This document shows positions 1 to 9,410 of a stretch of 64,000 nt of DNA, piece after piece. Below the pieces are notes generated by a model that did not search any database, had not been told where the DNA came from, and worked only from the letters and a program-made list of their open reading frames with translations. Location of the stretch: NCBI GenBank assembly GCA_000421065.1, contig ATWD01000001.1:744001-808000 (forward strand), written 5' to 3'. Positions within the stretch are counted from its first letter, which is position 1; the number at the start of each line of letters is the position of its first letter. The stretch is from Acidobacteriaceae bacterium TAA 166 (GTDB taxonomy: Bacteria > Acidobacteriota > Terriglobia > Terriglobales > Acidobacteriaceae). The translations under genes and the position numbers were made by a program.

Positions 1-262
1 GCCGCACTGAAGCAATGTTCTTGAGGTTGCGGCAGAGTCGGATCCTTCGATGTTGCGTTCCCTGAGAGAAACGAACGGAACAGTCTTCCCACGCTCTACC
101 TTTTCAGATTTTCAGCGAAATTGCACTAAAGTCCCGGTGTATTCAAGTTTGAGAAGATGGCATTCGGGTTGCCTGCGGATTTCGTGTAACCCCTTGTCAG
201 CGCTACACCTAAAGTAGGATTTGCCCACCCACTGGGGTGACCTAGTATCAAGCTCCAGGCTT
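1..262. other. No gene recognised; upstream region of the first histidine kinase
   Basis: No frame on either strand gives a recognisable protein here. The stretch probably holds the promoter of the kinase that follows, but I could not identify convincing -35/-10 boxes. Confidence 0.4.
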
Positions 263-2632
263 ATGGATGCTCTTCTGGTCAAAGTCGAAACACCGGAACA
301 GCACGACGTTCTGATTGCAGCGAAAGACCCGATCCTTGAGGATCTGGCAAGGCTGGCCGCGGAGGCGTGCGGTGCTCCCGTTGGCATGGTGTGTCTCACG
401 GAAGAAGAGTCAGGATCCATGAAGGCGGTGGCCGGGCTGGGCGGAGCCAAGCTGGAGCTGGACGGCCAACTGCTGAACCGGATTGCGACGACGCGCGGGC
501 CAGGGACAGACATCGTCGCGGTCGAAGACCTGCAGAGGGATCCGGAGTTTGCTCCGCACGGAATGGTGATTGGAAGAAGGGCCTACCGCTACTATGCGTC
601 GGCTCCGGTGATCGTCGAGCAGATACGCGTGGGCGTGGTGGCGGTGCTCGACGATGCTCCTCGCGAGCTTACCGGGATACAGGCGGAGACGCTGGGGGTT
701 CTGGCGCGGCAGGCCGCGACGCAGTTGGAGATTCACGAGCGCAGCCGGCAGATGGCGCTGACGGCGCAGTCGCAAAAGAAGATGGTCTCGGCGGTGCTAG
801 ACACAATTGGCGCGCTGGTGGTGGTCTTCGATATGGACGGCCGGATCGTTCGCTTCAACCAGGCCTGCGAGGCGGTCTCGGGATACAGCTTCGAAGATCT
901 GGCGGGAGGCCGGATGTGGGACCGGCTGATCCTCGAGGAGGAGATTCCGGAGGCGATTGCGGAGTTCGAACGGCTGCGCAAGGGAGTGTTTCCGGTGAGC
1001 TTCGAGAATCGCTGGAAGCGCCGCGATGGAACGCTGCGGCACTTGACCTGGGCGGCGACGGCACTGCGGAACGGCGACGGCGAGGTGGCGTTTCTGATCG
1101 CCACGGGAACCGACGTGACCGAGCAGAGAGCGCGGGATCTGACGCTGCGAGAGAGCGAGGCGCGCTATCGCCAGCTGGTCGAAAGCTCGCTGGGCATGGT
1201 CTTCACGCATGACATGGAGGGCCGGCTGATGTCGATCAACGCCTATGGATCGGCGACGGTGGGCAGGACAATCGAGGAGATGGTAGGCCGGAAGCTTGAG
1301 GAGTTCGTCTCGCCCAAACGCAGGGTGGCGATGCTGGAGTACCTTGAGACGATCGCGGCACACGGCGAGGCCCAGGGCCTGTTCCATCTGGCCCACGCGG
1401 ACGGTGGGTTACGCGTAATCGTCTACAGGAACAAGCTGATTACGGTCCCGGAGCGAACGCCCTATGTGCTGGGCATGGGGGTGGACATCACCGAACAGAC
1501 CCGAGCGGAACGGGAGCTGCGCACGCTGACGCGGCAGTCGGACTCGATCCTGGAGTCGGTCGGGGACGGGATCTTCTGCATCGATCTGGAGGGCAGGGTG
1601 ACGCTGGTCAACACGGCCGCGGCGCAGATGCTGGGATATCGCCAGGAAGAGATGCTGGGAAGGCAGATGCACGCTCTGATCCATCACAGCAGGCCGGACG
1701 GGACGGCATATCCGATCGAGCAATCCCCGATCCATCGCAGCCTGGTGAGCTTCGGAACGGTGCGGCTGCGGGACGAGATATTCTGGCGCAAGGATGGGAC
1801 CGGAGTTCCGGTGGAGTATGTCGCCCGCCCTCTGCTCGATACCCATCTGTACGAGAGCGGAAAGACCCACGCGGTGGGCGTGGTGGTGGCCTTCACCGAC
1901 ACGACGGAGCGCAGGATTCTGGACCGGCTGAAGGATGAGTTCATCTCGACGGTCTCGCACGAGCTGCGCACCCCGCTGACCTCGCTGCGCGCAGCGCTGG
2001 GGCTTCTGAACGGAGCCCTCGAAGACCGCCCGGAGAAGTCGCAGCAGATGCTCGAGATCGCGCTAAGCAATACGGACCGCCTGACCAGGCTGATCAACGA
2101 CATCGTGGACCTGGAGCGGATCTCCAGCGGAAAGAATGAGCTTCACCTGGACCTGGCGGATGCGGAGGATCTTCTGCGCGGAGCGATCGAGAAGACGAGC
2201 GATGAGTCTCCGGCGCTGGCGGGGAAGATCCGCTCCAAGGTTCGCTATACGGCCGACCGGGTAAGTGCCTGGTGCGACCGGGAGCGAATCGTGCAGGTGC
2301 TCTGCAACCTGCTCTCGAACGCGATCAAGTTCTCGGCGCTGGCGGAAGAGATTGAGATCTCCGCGCACGCGTTGGAAGACCAGATGGTGCTCTTCAAGGT
2401 GCGCGACCGCGGCATCGGCATTCCGGCGGACCGGCTGGAGCATGTCTTCGACCGCTTCCGCCAAGGAGATGGATCGGACTCCCGCGCATTAGGAGGGACG
2501 GGGCTGGGGCTGGCGATCTGCCGCAGCATCGTGACCCTGCATGGAGGACGAATCTGGGCCATCAGCCTTCCGGGAAAGGGCACGACCGTTCACTTCACCC
2601 TTCCGATGCGACCGCATCCGAACCTGCAGTAG
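263..2632 (+). CDS. GAF/multi-PAS sensor histidine kinase
   Basis: Cytosolic sensor kinase of about 789 residues with no obvious membrane segment. Domain order is GAF (about residues 20-155), three PAS domains (about 170-290, 295-415 and 420-545), HisKA and a C-terminal HATPase. The H-box reads VSHELRTPL, the N-box LSNAIKFS, and the G-boxes DRGIGIP and GGTGLGLAI, so the catalytic core looks intact. It should autophosphorylate on the H-box histidine and pass phosphate to a response regulator, but none is encoded nearby. Its ligand is unknown. A TTG at 221 would add 14 residues, but the AGGA there sits only one base from it, so I prefer the ATG at 263. It converges on the acetyl-CoA synthetase gene with an 11-base gap. 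Confidence 0.9.
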   Translation: MDALLVKVETPEQHDVLIAAKDPILEDLARLAAEACGAPVGMVCLTEEESGSMKAVAGLGGAKLELDGQLLNRIATTRGPGTDIVAVEDLQRDPEFAPHGMVIGRRAYRYYASAPVIVEQIRVGVVAVLDDAPRELTGIQAETLGVLARQAATQLEIHERSRQMALTAQSQKKMVSAVLDTIGALVVVFDMDGRIVRFNQACEAVSGYSFEDLAGGRMWDRLILEEEIPEAIAEFERLRKGVFPVSFENRWKRRDGTLRHLTWAATALRNGDGEVAFLIATGTDVTEQRARDLTLRESEARYRQLVESSLGMVFTHDMEGRLMSINAYGSATVGRTIEEMVGRKLEEFVSPKRRVAMLEYLETIAAHGEAQGLFHLAHADGGLRVIVYRNKLITVPERTPYVLGMGVDITEQTRAERELRTLTRQSDSILESVGDGIFCIDLEGRVTLVNTAAAQMLGYRQEEMLGRQMHALIHHSRPDGTAYPIEQSPIHRSLVSFGTVRLRDEIFWRKDGTGVPVEYVARPLLDTHLYESGKTHAVGVVVAFTDTTERRILDRLKDEFISTVSHELRTPLTSLRAALGLLNGALEDRPEKSQQMLEIALSNTDRLTRLINDIVDLERISSGKNELHLDLADAEDLLRGAIEKTSDESPALAGKIRSKVRYTADRVSAWCDRERIVQVLCNLLSNAIKFSALAEEIEISAHALEDQMVLFKVRDRGIGIPADRLEHVFDRFRQGDGSDSRALGGTGLGLAICRSIVTLHGGRIWAISLPGKGTTVHFTLPMRPHPNLQ

Positions 2633-2643
2633 GACTGCCGAAT

Positions 2644-4620
2644 CTATTCTTCGTTCTCGCGCAGCTTGGCGATGACGCCGAAGTCTTCGAGGGTAGTGGT
2701 GTCGCCCTTGACCTCGCCGGTGGTGGCGAGTTCGCGCAACAAGCGGCGCATGATTTTGCCGCTGCGAGTCTTCGGGAGCGCCTCGGTAAAGCGAACGTCG
2801 TCAGGACGGGCGAGGGCTCCGATCTCTTTCGCGACCCATTGGCGGATCTCCTGCTTGAGCTCTTCAGAGACCTCGTGACCTTGTTCCAGGGTGACGAAGG
2901 CGCAGATGGCCTGGCCCTTGAGATCGTCGGGACGGCCGACGACGGCGGCCTCGGCGACCTTGACGTGGGCGACGAGGGCGGATTCTATCTCCATGGTTCC
3001 GAGGCGGTGTCCGCTGACGTTGAGGACGTCGTCGACGCGTCCCATCAGCCAGTAGTAGCCGTCGGCGTCGCGGCGGGCGCCATCGCCGGTGAAATAGCTT
3101 CCGGGGATCTCGGACCAGTAGGCTGCTTCATAGCGATCGGGGTTGCCGTAGACGGTGCGGGCGAGCGAGGGCCACGGGGTGCGGAAGACGAGCAATCCGC
3201 CCTTGCCGTCGGTGACGAGCTCGCCCTCTTTGGTAACGATCTCAGGCACGACTCCGAAGAAGGGCCGGGTGGCAGAGCCGGGCTTGGCGGCGACGGCTCC
3301 GGGGATGGGAGCGATCATGATGGCCCCGGTCTCGGTCTGCCAGTAGGTATCGACGATGGGGCAGCGCTCGTGGCCAACCTCGCGGTGGAACCACATCCAG
3401 GCCTCGGGGTTGATGGGCTCGCCGACGGTGCCGAGCAGGCGCAGCGAGGTGAGCTTGTACTTGCGGACCCAGTCGACGCCCCACTTGGTGAAGGCGCGGA
3501 TGGCGGTGGGAGCGGTATAGAAGACGGTGACGCGGTGCTCGTCGATGATCTTCCAGAAGCGGTCGCACTCAGGCCAGTTGGGAGCGCCTTCGTACATCAG
3601 GACGGTGGCTCCGTTCTGGAGGGGGCCGTAGACCACGTAGCTGTGGCCGGTGACCCAGCCGATGTCGGCCGAGCACCAGTAGACGTCATCGTCATGCAGA
3701 TCGAAGATGTACTTCGAGGTGAGGTAGGTCTGGACGGAGTAGCCGCCGGTGGTGTGGAGAAGCCCTTTGGGCTTGCCGGTGGTTCCGGAGGTGTAGAGGA
3801 GGTAGAGCGGGTCCTCGGAGTCCATGGGCTCGGCCGGGCACTCCTTGGGGGCGGAGAGCATAGACTCGTCCCACCAGTGGTCGCGGCCTTCCTTCATGGA
3901 GACGGGGGTTCCGCTGCGCCGGTAGACGACGACATTCCGGATGGTGGGGCACTGCTCGAGGGCCTCGTCGGCGATCTTCTTCAGGTTGATCTCGGCGCCG
4001 CGGCGGTAGGAGGTATCCTGGGTGATGAGGGCGACGCAGGCGGAGTCGTTGACGCGGTCCACGATGGCGTGAGCGGCGAAGCCACCGAAGATGACGGAGT
4101 GGACTGCTCCGATGCGGGCGCAGGCGAGCAGGGCGATGGCAAGCTCGGGGCACATGCCCATGTAGATGGCGACGCGGTCGCCCTTCTGGATGCCCAGGCC
4201 CTTGAGGACGTTGGCGAAGCGCTGGACATCGGCATGGAGCTCGCCATAGGTGATGCGGCGGACCTCGCCGGGCTCGCCCTCCCAAAGCAGCGCGACCTTG
4301 TCGCGGCGTGAGCCGAGGGCGTGGCGGTCGACGCAGTTGTGGGAGATGTTGAGCCTGCCTCCCTCAAACCACTTGGCTCCGAGGCCGGAGCCGTCCGGAC
4401 CGGGGGTGAGGACACTGGTCCAGGGGGTGAGCCATTCGAGCTCGCGGGCAGCTTCGGCCCAGAACTCTTCGGGCTGCTCGATGCTGCGGCGATACATCTG
4501 CTCATACTGTTCGAGCGAGGAGATATGAGCTTTGGAGCGAAACTCCACGGAAGGTTCAAAGACCCTGTTTTCCCTCAAACTTGAGTCCAGATTCGCCGTT
4601 CCTTCCTGAGTCACCGTCAA
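2644..4620 (-). CDS. acs: Acetyl-CoA synthetase (AMP-forming)
   Basis: Makes acetyl-CoA from acetate, ATP and CoA via acetyl-AMP, in the cytosol. The protein of about 658 residues has the usual family length. It contains the AMP-binding P-loop [11 protein letters not shown], the adenylate motif YWQTETG and the C-terminal motif RSGKIMRR, whose lysine is the conserved acetylation-regulated residue of the family. A perfect AAGGAGG lies 8 bases upstream of a TTG at 4620. An in-frame ATG at 4647 has no ribosome-binding site, and this Shine-Dalgarno would fall inside the gene if it were used, so I take the TTG. The gene diverges from a monocarboxylate-type transporter, suggesting uptake and activation of a small organic acid. 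Confidence 0.95.
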   Translation of the reverse strand: MTVTQEGTANLDSSLRENRVFEPSVEFRSKAHISSLEQYEQMYRRSIEQPEEFWAEAARELEWLTPWTSVLTPGPDGSGLGAKWFEGGRLNISHNCVDRHALGSRRDKVALLWEGEPGEVRRITYGELHADVQRFANVLKGLGIQKGDRVAIYMGMCPELAIALLACARIGAVHSVIFGGFAAHAIVDRVNDSACVALITQDTSYRRGAEINLKKIADEALEQCPTIRNVVVYRRSGTPVSMKEGRDHWWDESMLSAPKECPAEPMDSEDPLYLLYTSGTTGKPKGLLHTTGGYSVQTYLTSKYIFDLHDDDVYWCSADIGWVTGHSYVVYGPLQNGATVLMYEGAPNWPECDRFWKIIDEHRVTVFYTAPTAIRAFTKWGVDWVRKYKLTSLRLLGTVGEPINPEAWMWFHREVGHERCPIVDTYWQTETGAIMIAPIPGAVAAKPGSATRPFFGVVPEIVTKEGELVTDGKGGLLVFRTPWPSLARTVYGNPDRYEAAYWSEIPGSYFTGDGARRDADGYYWLMGRVDDVLNVSGHRLGTMEIESALVAHVKVAEAAVVGRPDDLKGQAICAFVTLEQGHEVSEELKQEIRQWVAKEIGALARPDDVRFTEALPKTRSGKIMRRLLRELATTGEVKGDTTTLEDFGVIAKLRENEE

Positions 4621-4863
4621 CGTACTTCCCTCCTTGTACTTCGTCATGAAAAAGGTACGCTATGGCCGATACAAGCGGCAATAAGAAGCTAGGACAAATG
4701 TCCCGGTGAAGAGGAAGGTTCGGACCCGATCTTCTCTCCCTTGTAATTTTCTGATCGCGGAAAGGTTGAAGGATGCAGGCATCCAAGAGTTCGCATCCAA
4801 CGCGCAGGAAGAATTTTGCAGTTTTTGCTGCTATGATTCCACCGCTGTACCTGGGAGCCCCTT

Positions 4864-6240
4864 ATGGCACTTGCATTTCTCGATCGCGAGCGTTCGGTAG
4901 CACCGGCTGGATATAGCCGATGGCTGGTTCCCCCGGCGGCTCTGGCGATTCATCTCTCCATCGGTCAGGTATATGCGTTTTCGGTCTTCAAGAATCCTCT
5001 GCTGGCTCTGCATGGCGCCGATGGCTCGGCGTGGAACTTGAAGGAGGTTGGTTCCATCTTTTCCATCGCGATTGCATTTCTCGGCATCTCGGCGGCGCTG
5101 TTCGGTGCGTGGCTGGAGCGCGCGGGACCGCGCAGGGCGATGTTCTATGCCGCGAGCTGCTTCGGGGCGGGGTTTCTGATCGCCGCGGCTGGTGTCGAGA
5201 TGCATCAGCTGGCGCTGATCTACCTGGGCTATGGGGTGATCGGCGGAATTGGGCTGGGCCTGGGATATATCTCCCCGGTTTCGACGCTAATTAAGTGGTT
5301 TCCGGACCGCCCGGGGCTTTCGACGGGGCTCGCGATTATGGGCTTTGGCGGAGGCGCAATGATCGGAGGCCCTCTGGCCGGGCAGCTGATGGCTCACTTC
5401 AAGTCTGCGGGGCAGCCGTCGATTCCCTGCACCATGGTTGCGATGGGAGTGATCTACTTCCTGTTCATGATGTTCGGGGTCTTCATGATCCGGGTGCCGA
5501 GGGAGGGCTGGAAGCCCGCAGGATGGCAGGCTCCGGCGAAGCAGTCGGCGCTGATCTCGACCCACAACGTGGCGGTCGCGCAGGCGTGGAAGACGCCCCA
5601 ATTCTGGCTGCTGTGGGTGATGCTCTTTGCGAATGTGACGGCGGGAATCGGGATTCTGGAGCAGGCGGCTCCAATGATCCAGGACCTGTTCAAGGGCAGC
5701 ATCGGACCGGCCGCAGCGGTGGGATTCGTCGGACTGCTGAGCATCTTCAACATGGCCGGGCGCTTCTTCTGGGCGTCGGTCTCGGACTATATCGGAAGAA
5801 AGGCGACCTACTTCTGCTTCTTTACCCTGGGCGCGGTGCTGTACTTCGTGCTGCCGTTCACGCGGCAGGATCAGATGAACTCGGTGCCGCTGTTTGTGGG
5901 AATTGCCGCCGTGCTGCTGTCGATGTATGGAGGAGGATTCTCGACGATTCCGGCGTACCTGAAGGACCTGTTCGGAGGCTATAACGTCTCGGCGATTCAT
6001 GGGCGCCTATTGACGGCGTGGTCGGTGGCGGGCATCGTCGGCCCGCTGATCGTCAATGGCATTCTGGATCACTATGTGGAGACGAAGCTGCCCAAGCAGG
6101 ATGCGTATCCTCTGATCCTGCACATCATGACCGGACTGCTGGTCATCGGCTTTATCGCGAACCTGCTGGTACGCGCCGTGGATGAGAGGTACTGGCTGAA
6201 TGATAAGAATGTTCCGGAGGTAGTGGGCGCAGCCCACTGA
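4864..6240 (+). CDS. MFS transporter, OFA (oxalate/formate antiporter-like) family
   Basis: Integral membrane carrier of 458 residues with about twelve hydrophobic segments. The N-terminal region has the OFA pattern AIHLSIGQVYAFSVF. The loop after helix 2, GAWLERAGPR, and later SDYIGRK match MFS signature loops. The family carries small carboxylates such as oxalate, formate, acetate or lactate; the substrate cannot be read from sequence. Divergence from acs makes acetate or a related acid the natural guess. A 46-codon gene starts 12 bases after its stop and is probably its partner subunit. The start is an ATG with a weak GGGAG upstream. Confidence 0.92.
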   Translation: MALAFLDRERSVAPAGYSRWLVPPAALAIHLSIGQVYAFSVFKNPLLALHGADGSAWNLKEVGSIFSIAIAFLGISAALFGAWLERAGPRRAMFYAASCFGAGFLIAAAGVEMHQLALIYLGYGVIGGIGLGLGYISPVSTLIKWFPDRPGLSTGLAIMGFGGGAMIGGPLAGQLMAHFKSAGQPSIPCTMVAMGVIYFLFMMFGVFMIRVPREGWKPAGWQAPAKQSALISTHNVAVAQAWKTPQFWLLWVMLFANVTAGIGILEQAAPMIQDLFKGSIGPAAAVGFVGLLSIFNMAGRFFWASVSDYIGRKATYFCFFTLGAVLYFVLPFTRQDQMNSVPLFVGIAAVLLSMYGGGFSTIPAYLKDLFGGYNVSAIHGRLLTAWSVAGIVGPLIVNGILDHYVETKLPKQDAYPLILHIMTGLLVIGFIANLLVRAVDERYWLNDKNVPEVVGAAH

Positions 6241-6251
6241 GGAGAATCAAG

Positions 6252-6392
6252 ATGGCGGAGACAAACGTTAAAAATTCGTCGCCGGTGGCGATTCTGGTGG
6301 CCTGGACGATCGTGGTCGTTCCCCTCATCTGGGGCTTCAGCTATACACTCGCGAATGCACTGAAGATCTTTACGGCCCCGGGCGGCCACTGA
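6252..6392 (+). CDS. MFS transporter small subunit (46-residue membrane peptide)
   Basis: A 46-codon gene starting 12 bases after the OFA transporter, with GGAGAATC as ribosome-binding site. The peptide starts MAETNVKNSSP, then has one hydrophobic stretch (about residues 12-36) containing VVVPLIWGFSYTL, and ends ALKIFTAPGGH. Length, position and the P-L-I/A-W-G pattern resemble the short proteins annotated as MFS transporter small subunits that accompany OFA carriers. I infer an accessory helix for the upstream carrier. Its role is not established from sequence alone. Confidence 0.8.
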   Translation: MAETNVKNSSPVAILVAWTIVVVPLIWGFSYTLANALKIFTAPGGH

Positions 6393-6846
6393 GCGGGCAG
6401 GACGCTGTTCCTGGCACGCCCCGGCAACATTCCAGCACATTTGCACTCCGCCGACGAAGTGCAAATGTGCCACTGCGGGCGTAGACACACGGCGTTGAGG
6501 CTTGTGGAAGCCAACAATCGCGGATAGTCTTGCACTATCGTCAGCCTCTTCAGGTTGTCGATCTCCGGGTCCCTGCTCGCTTCGCCAAAAAGACAGGGCG
6601 GGGACCTGTTTCTTCTCCTCCTGAAGCTCCTCTCAATTGTCACTTTCTTGTAAATTTTCCTTGTGGCACAATATAGGACTGATTTAGTCTTTGTTCAAGA
6701 GACAGAATTTCTCCGGCTCGGCGGTCTTTTGGCGAAGCAGCCGTGCGCGGAGAGAGATCGGCAACGCAACTTGCAACACTTCGCGAGCGGGTGAGCTGGC
6801 TCCTCTGGAGCGTGCTCGCCCCCTCGCGTCCGAAGAGGTGATTTTC
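6393..6846. other. 454-base intergenic region with a perfect inverted repeat
   Basis: No convincing gene on either strand. It holds the inverted repeat at 6435-6470 and, toward the right, an AT-rich stretch (about 6640-6680) that probably carries the promoter of the iron receptor. I could not identify a clear Fur box. An in-frame upstream extension of the receptor (from 6691) looks untranslated. Confidence 0.5.
6435..6470. terminator. Perfect 12-bp inverted repeat, terminator-like without a T tract
   Basis: GCACATTTGCAC and its exact reverse complement are separated by 12 bases. It lies 43 bases after the small transporter subunit. No run of T follows on either strand, so it could be a factor-assisted terminator, an mRNA stabiliser or a binding site. 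Confidence 0.45.
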
Positions 6847-9228
6847 ATGACGAAGTTTATTTGCTTCCTGCTGGCCCTTTGCTCCCTTACGGCCTCGCGC
6901 TCTGCGAGGGCGGCCTCCGCGGCGGCGGCTCTGCCGTCGGCTCCTGCGTGCTCAACGGAGGCGGCTATGGCGGTGACAATCCGAGTGCGGGATTCAGACC
7001 AAGCTATGGTGCAGCGCGCTGCGGTCGAGGCGAGCTGCGGCGAGAGGGTGTTCTCGGCCCAGACTGGCGCGGACGGAGGGGTGGCGTTCCGGCTAGTTCC
7101 GGGGCGGTACCGGTTGAGCGTGGTGGCTCCGGGGTTCGGACAGACGGTTCAGGAGATCGCGGTCGACCCGGCAAACCCCATGATCGAAGTTGTGCTGACG
7201 CCGGGTTCGGCGAGCGAGACGGTGAATGTCTCGGCCGATGCGGGCTTCGTTCCGTTTGCTTCGAACTTCGGATCGAAGACGGGATCGCTGCTGGTGGAGG
7301 TTCCGCAGTCGATCTCGATCATCAATCAGCGCGAGATTCAGGCGCGAAACCCGATCACGGTGAACGAGGCTCTGCGCTACACGCCGGGGGTGGAGGCGGA
7401 TGAGTACGGCGTGGAGCAGAGACAGGACTGGATGAAGATCCGCGGATTTTCGGCGGACACGACGGGCGTGTTTCGCGATGGGATGCGGTGGAACTCGCTG
7501 GCGGGCAAGATGGACCCGGCGGAGCTGGAATCGATCGAGGTGCTGAAGGGGCCAAGCTCGGTGCTGTATGGGCAAGCTCCTCCGGGAGGCCTGGTGAACC
7601 TGACGACGAAGCGTCCGCCGGACGAGACGCAGCGTGAGATCGAGGTGCAGGTGGGGAGCTACGACCGCAGGCAGGCGCAGGCGGACGTGGGCGGCCCGAT
7701 CGATCGCAACGGCGTGTGGCGATATCGATTAGTCGGCCTGGTGCGGGACAGCGGGACGCAGGTGATCGCGACTCCCGATGACCGCAGGCTGATTGCGCCT
7801 TCGCTGGCGTGGCATCCGAGCGAGCGCACCAGCGCGACGGTGCTGGGCGACTGGCAGCACGACAAGACGAAGTGGAGCCAGTTTCTGCCGGCCTCGGGGA
7901 CGCTCTATCACGACAATCCGAATGGGATTATTCCTGTCGATGTCTTTCCGGGAGAGCCGGGGTGGGAGCATGTGTTGCGCGATCAGGCCTCGATCGGCCA
8001 CAGCATCGATCATCTGTTCGGCGATGGATGGAATGTGCATCAGAACTACCGCTTCCAGCATGTGAACTTTCAAGGACGGACGGTCTATGGGCTCGGGTTT
8101 GTTCCGGGGAGCGAGAGTCTGCTGAGCCGCCTGGCCTACGACTATCCGCAACAGAACGACATTCACACGCTGGATACGCGGGCGCTGCGCAGGTTCGCGA
8201 CGCGGAACTGGCAGCATACGGTACTGGGCGGATACGACTATGTGCACCTGAACACGCGCACGGCGGGAGGATCGGCTTCGGTCGATCCCATCGATCTCTT
8301 CCACCCGACCTATGGTGCGCCGATCCCGCCGCTGGCCCAGGATACGAACAACAATCAGCTGAACCAGCAACACGGAGCTTATCTGCAGGATCAGGTGAAG
8401 TTCCGGCAGAACCTGGTGTTCACGCTAGGGGGCCGTGAGGACTGGGCGATCACGGACTTCGACAACTACCTGGGAGGGACGACCTTTCAGCACCAGAACG
8501 ACTCGAAGTTCACGGGACGCGCCGGCGTGACCTACCTGACGAACGCGGGGATCAATCCCTACTACAGCTACTCGACTTCGTTTCAGCCGACGACCGGAAG
8601 CACAACCTTCGACGGCAATCTGTTTCGTCCTTCGCTGGGCAGGCAGCATGAGGCAGGCGTGAAGATTCAGCCGCGCACCTGGAACAGCTTCATCACGGCT
8701 TCGGTCTTCAACATCGATCAGACGAATGTGCTGACGACCGATCCGCAGCATCCGCTGTACTCGGTGCAGACGGGCGGAGTACGGTCGCGGGGCGTGGAGC
8801 TCGAGGGCGTGGCGAATCTTTCGCGAGGGTGGAACCTGCATGCGAGCTACTCGCTGGTCGATACGGCGATCACCAGCGTCTCGGAGACCGATACGGCGCA
8901 GCTGGGCAAGCGGTTTCCGCAGACGCCGCGCAACCAGGCGGGGCTGCTGGGCGATTACACGGTGCAGAGCGGACGGTTTACGGGCTGGGGAGGAAACTTC
9001 GGCGTGCGCTTTGTGGGGTGGTCGGCGGGCGATACCTTGAACACGATCCTGATTCCGAACTACACGCTCTTCGATGCGGGATTTCGCGCGCACATGAGGA
9101 GCTTCGACCTTCAGGTGAATGCGACCAATCTTGGAAACCGACGCTACGTCGCGACCTGCACGGGAATCTCGTACTGCGGATACGGCTATGCCCGCAATGT
9201 TGTAGGGCTGGTGAAGTATCACTTCTAA
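6847..9228 (+). CDS. TonB-dependent siderophore receptor
   Basis: Outer-membrane receptor of 793 residues for TonB-driven import, probably of a ferric siderophore. A signal peptide (MTKFICFLLALCSLTASRS) leads into a carboxypeptidase-regulatory-like beta-sandwich (about 40-115), common in acidobacterial receptors. Next come the plug, with VEVPQSISIINQREI and LNTPGV-like ALRYTPGV, and a long beta-barrel ending in VGLVKYHF with C-terminal Phe. The plug motif and barrel layout match hydroxamate-siderophore receptors such as FhuA/FoxA. The ATG at 6847 has AGAGGTG upstream and directly precedes the signal peptide, so the 52 upstream in-frame codons are rejected. The PepSY protein downstream supports a role in iron. 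Confidence 0.93.
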   Translation: MTKFICFLLALCSLTASRSARAASAAAALPSAPACSTEAAMAVTIRVRDSDQAMVQRAAVEASCGERVFSAQTGADGGVAFRLVPGRYRLSVVAPGFGQTVQEIAVDPANPMIEVVLTPGSASETVNVSADAGFVPFASNFGSKTGSLLVEVPQSISIINQREIQARNPITVNEALRYTPGVEADEYGVEQRQDWMKIRGFSADTTGVFRDGMRWNSLAGKMDPAELESIEVLKGPSSVLYGQAPPGGLVNLTTKRPPDETQREIEVQVGSYDRRQAQADVGGPIDRNGVWRYRLVGLVRDSGTQVIATPDDRRLIAPSLAWHPSERTSATVLGDWQHDKTKWSQFLPASGTLYHDNPNGIIPVDVFPGEPGWEHVLRDQASIGHSIDHLFGDGWNVHQNYRFQHVNFQGRTVYGLGFVPGSESLLSRLAYDYPQQNDIHTLDTRALRRFATRNWQHTVLGGYDYVHLNTRTAGGSASVDPIDLFHPTYGAPIPPLAQDTNNNQLNQQHGAYLQDQVKFRQNLVFTLGGREDWAITDFDNYLGGTTFQHQNDSKFTGRAGVTYLTNAGINPYYSYSTSFQPTTGSTTFDGNLFRPSLGRQHEAGVKIQPRTWNSFITASVFNIDQTNVLTTDPQHPLYSVQTGGVRSRGVELEGVANLSRGWNLHASYSLVDTAITSVSETDTAQLGKRFPQTPRNQAGLLGDYTVQSGRFTGWGGNFGVRFVGWSAGDTLNTILIPNYTLFDAGFRAHMRSFDLQVNATNLGNRRYVATCTGISYCGYGYARNVVGLVKYHF

Positions 9229-9385
9229 GGTGAGATCGACATGTTTTTGAAGGAAAAGCGATGGCCTGCCGGCCCGGTCCACTGCGCGTGGAGCGATCAG
9301 TTCGTGACGTGCGTACTCCCTTCGGAGCGGGGCTCCCGTTGGTCGCTTGAGAGACCTTCGCGCCGACCTGCGGGAGGCCCGGGGC
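9226..9385 (+). repeat. Palindromic repeat family, copy A
   Basis: Begins at the stop codon of the siderophore receptor (TAAGG...ATCGAC) and continues with the GGCCTGCCGGCC module, CCACTGCGC, and the conserved core TTCGTGACGTG...GTACTCCC...GGCTCCCGTTGGTCGC. The right part is truncated after CGGGAGGCC. The full structure is given under copy C. Confidence 0.75.
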
Positions 9386-9410
9386 TATATGACTGGGTGA
9401 GGACTGCGCG

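Noticed and set aside
2839..4311. Long plus-strand open frame opposite acs (490 codons)
   Set aside because: It is the complement of a clear acs and its sequence is a Gly/Asp/Val-biased artefact of high G+C; no motif.
4706..4900. 64-codon frame between acs and the transporter
   Set aside because: Overlaps the transporter start and lacks a ribosome-binding site; Cys-rich tail is chance.
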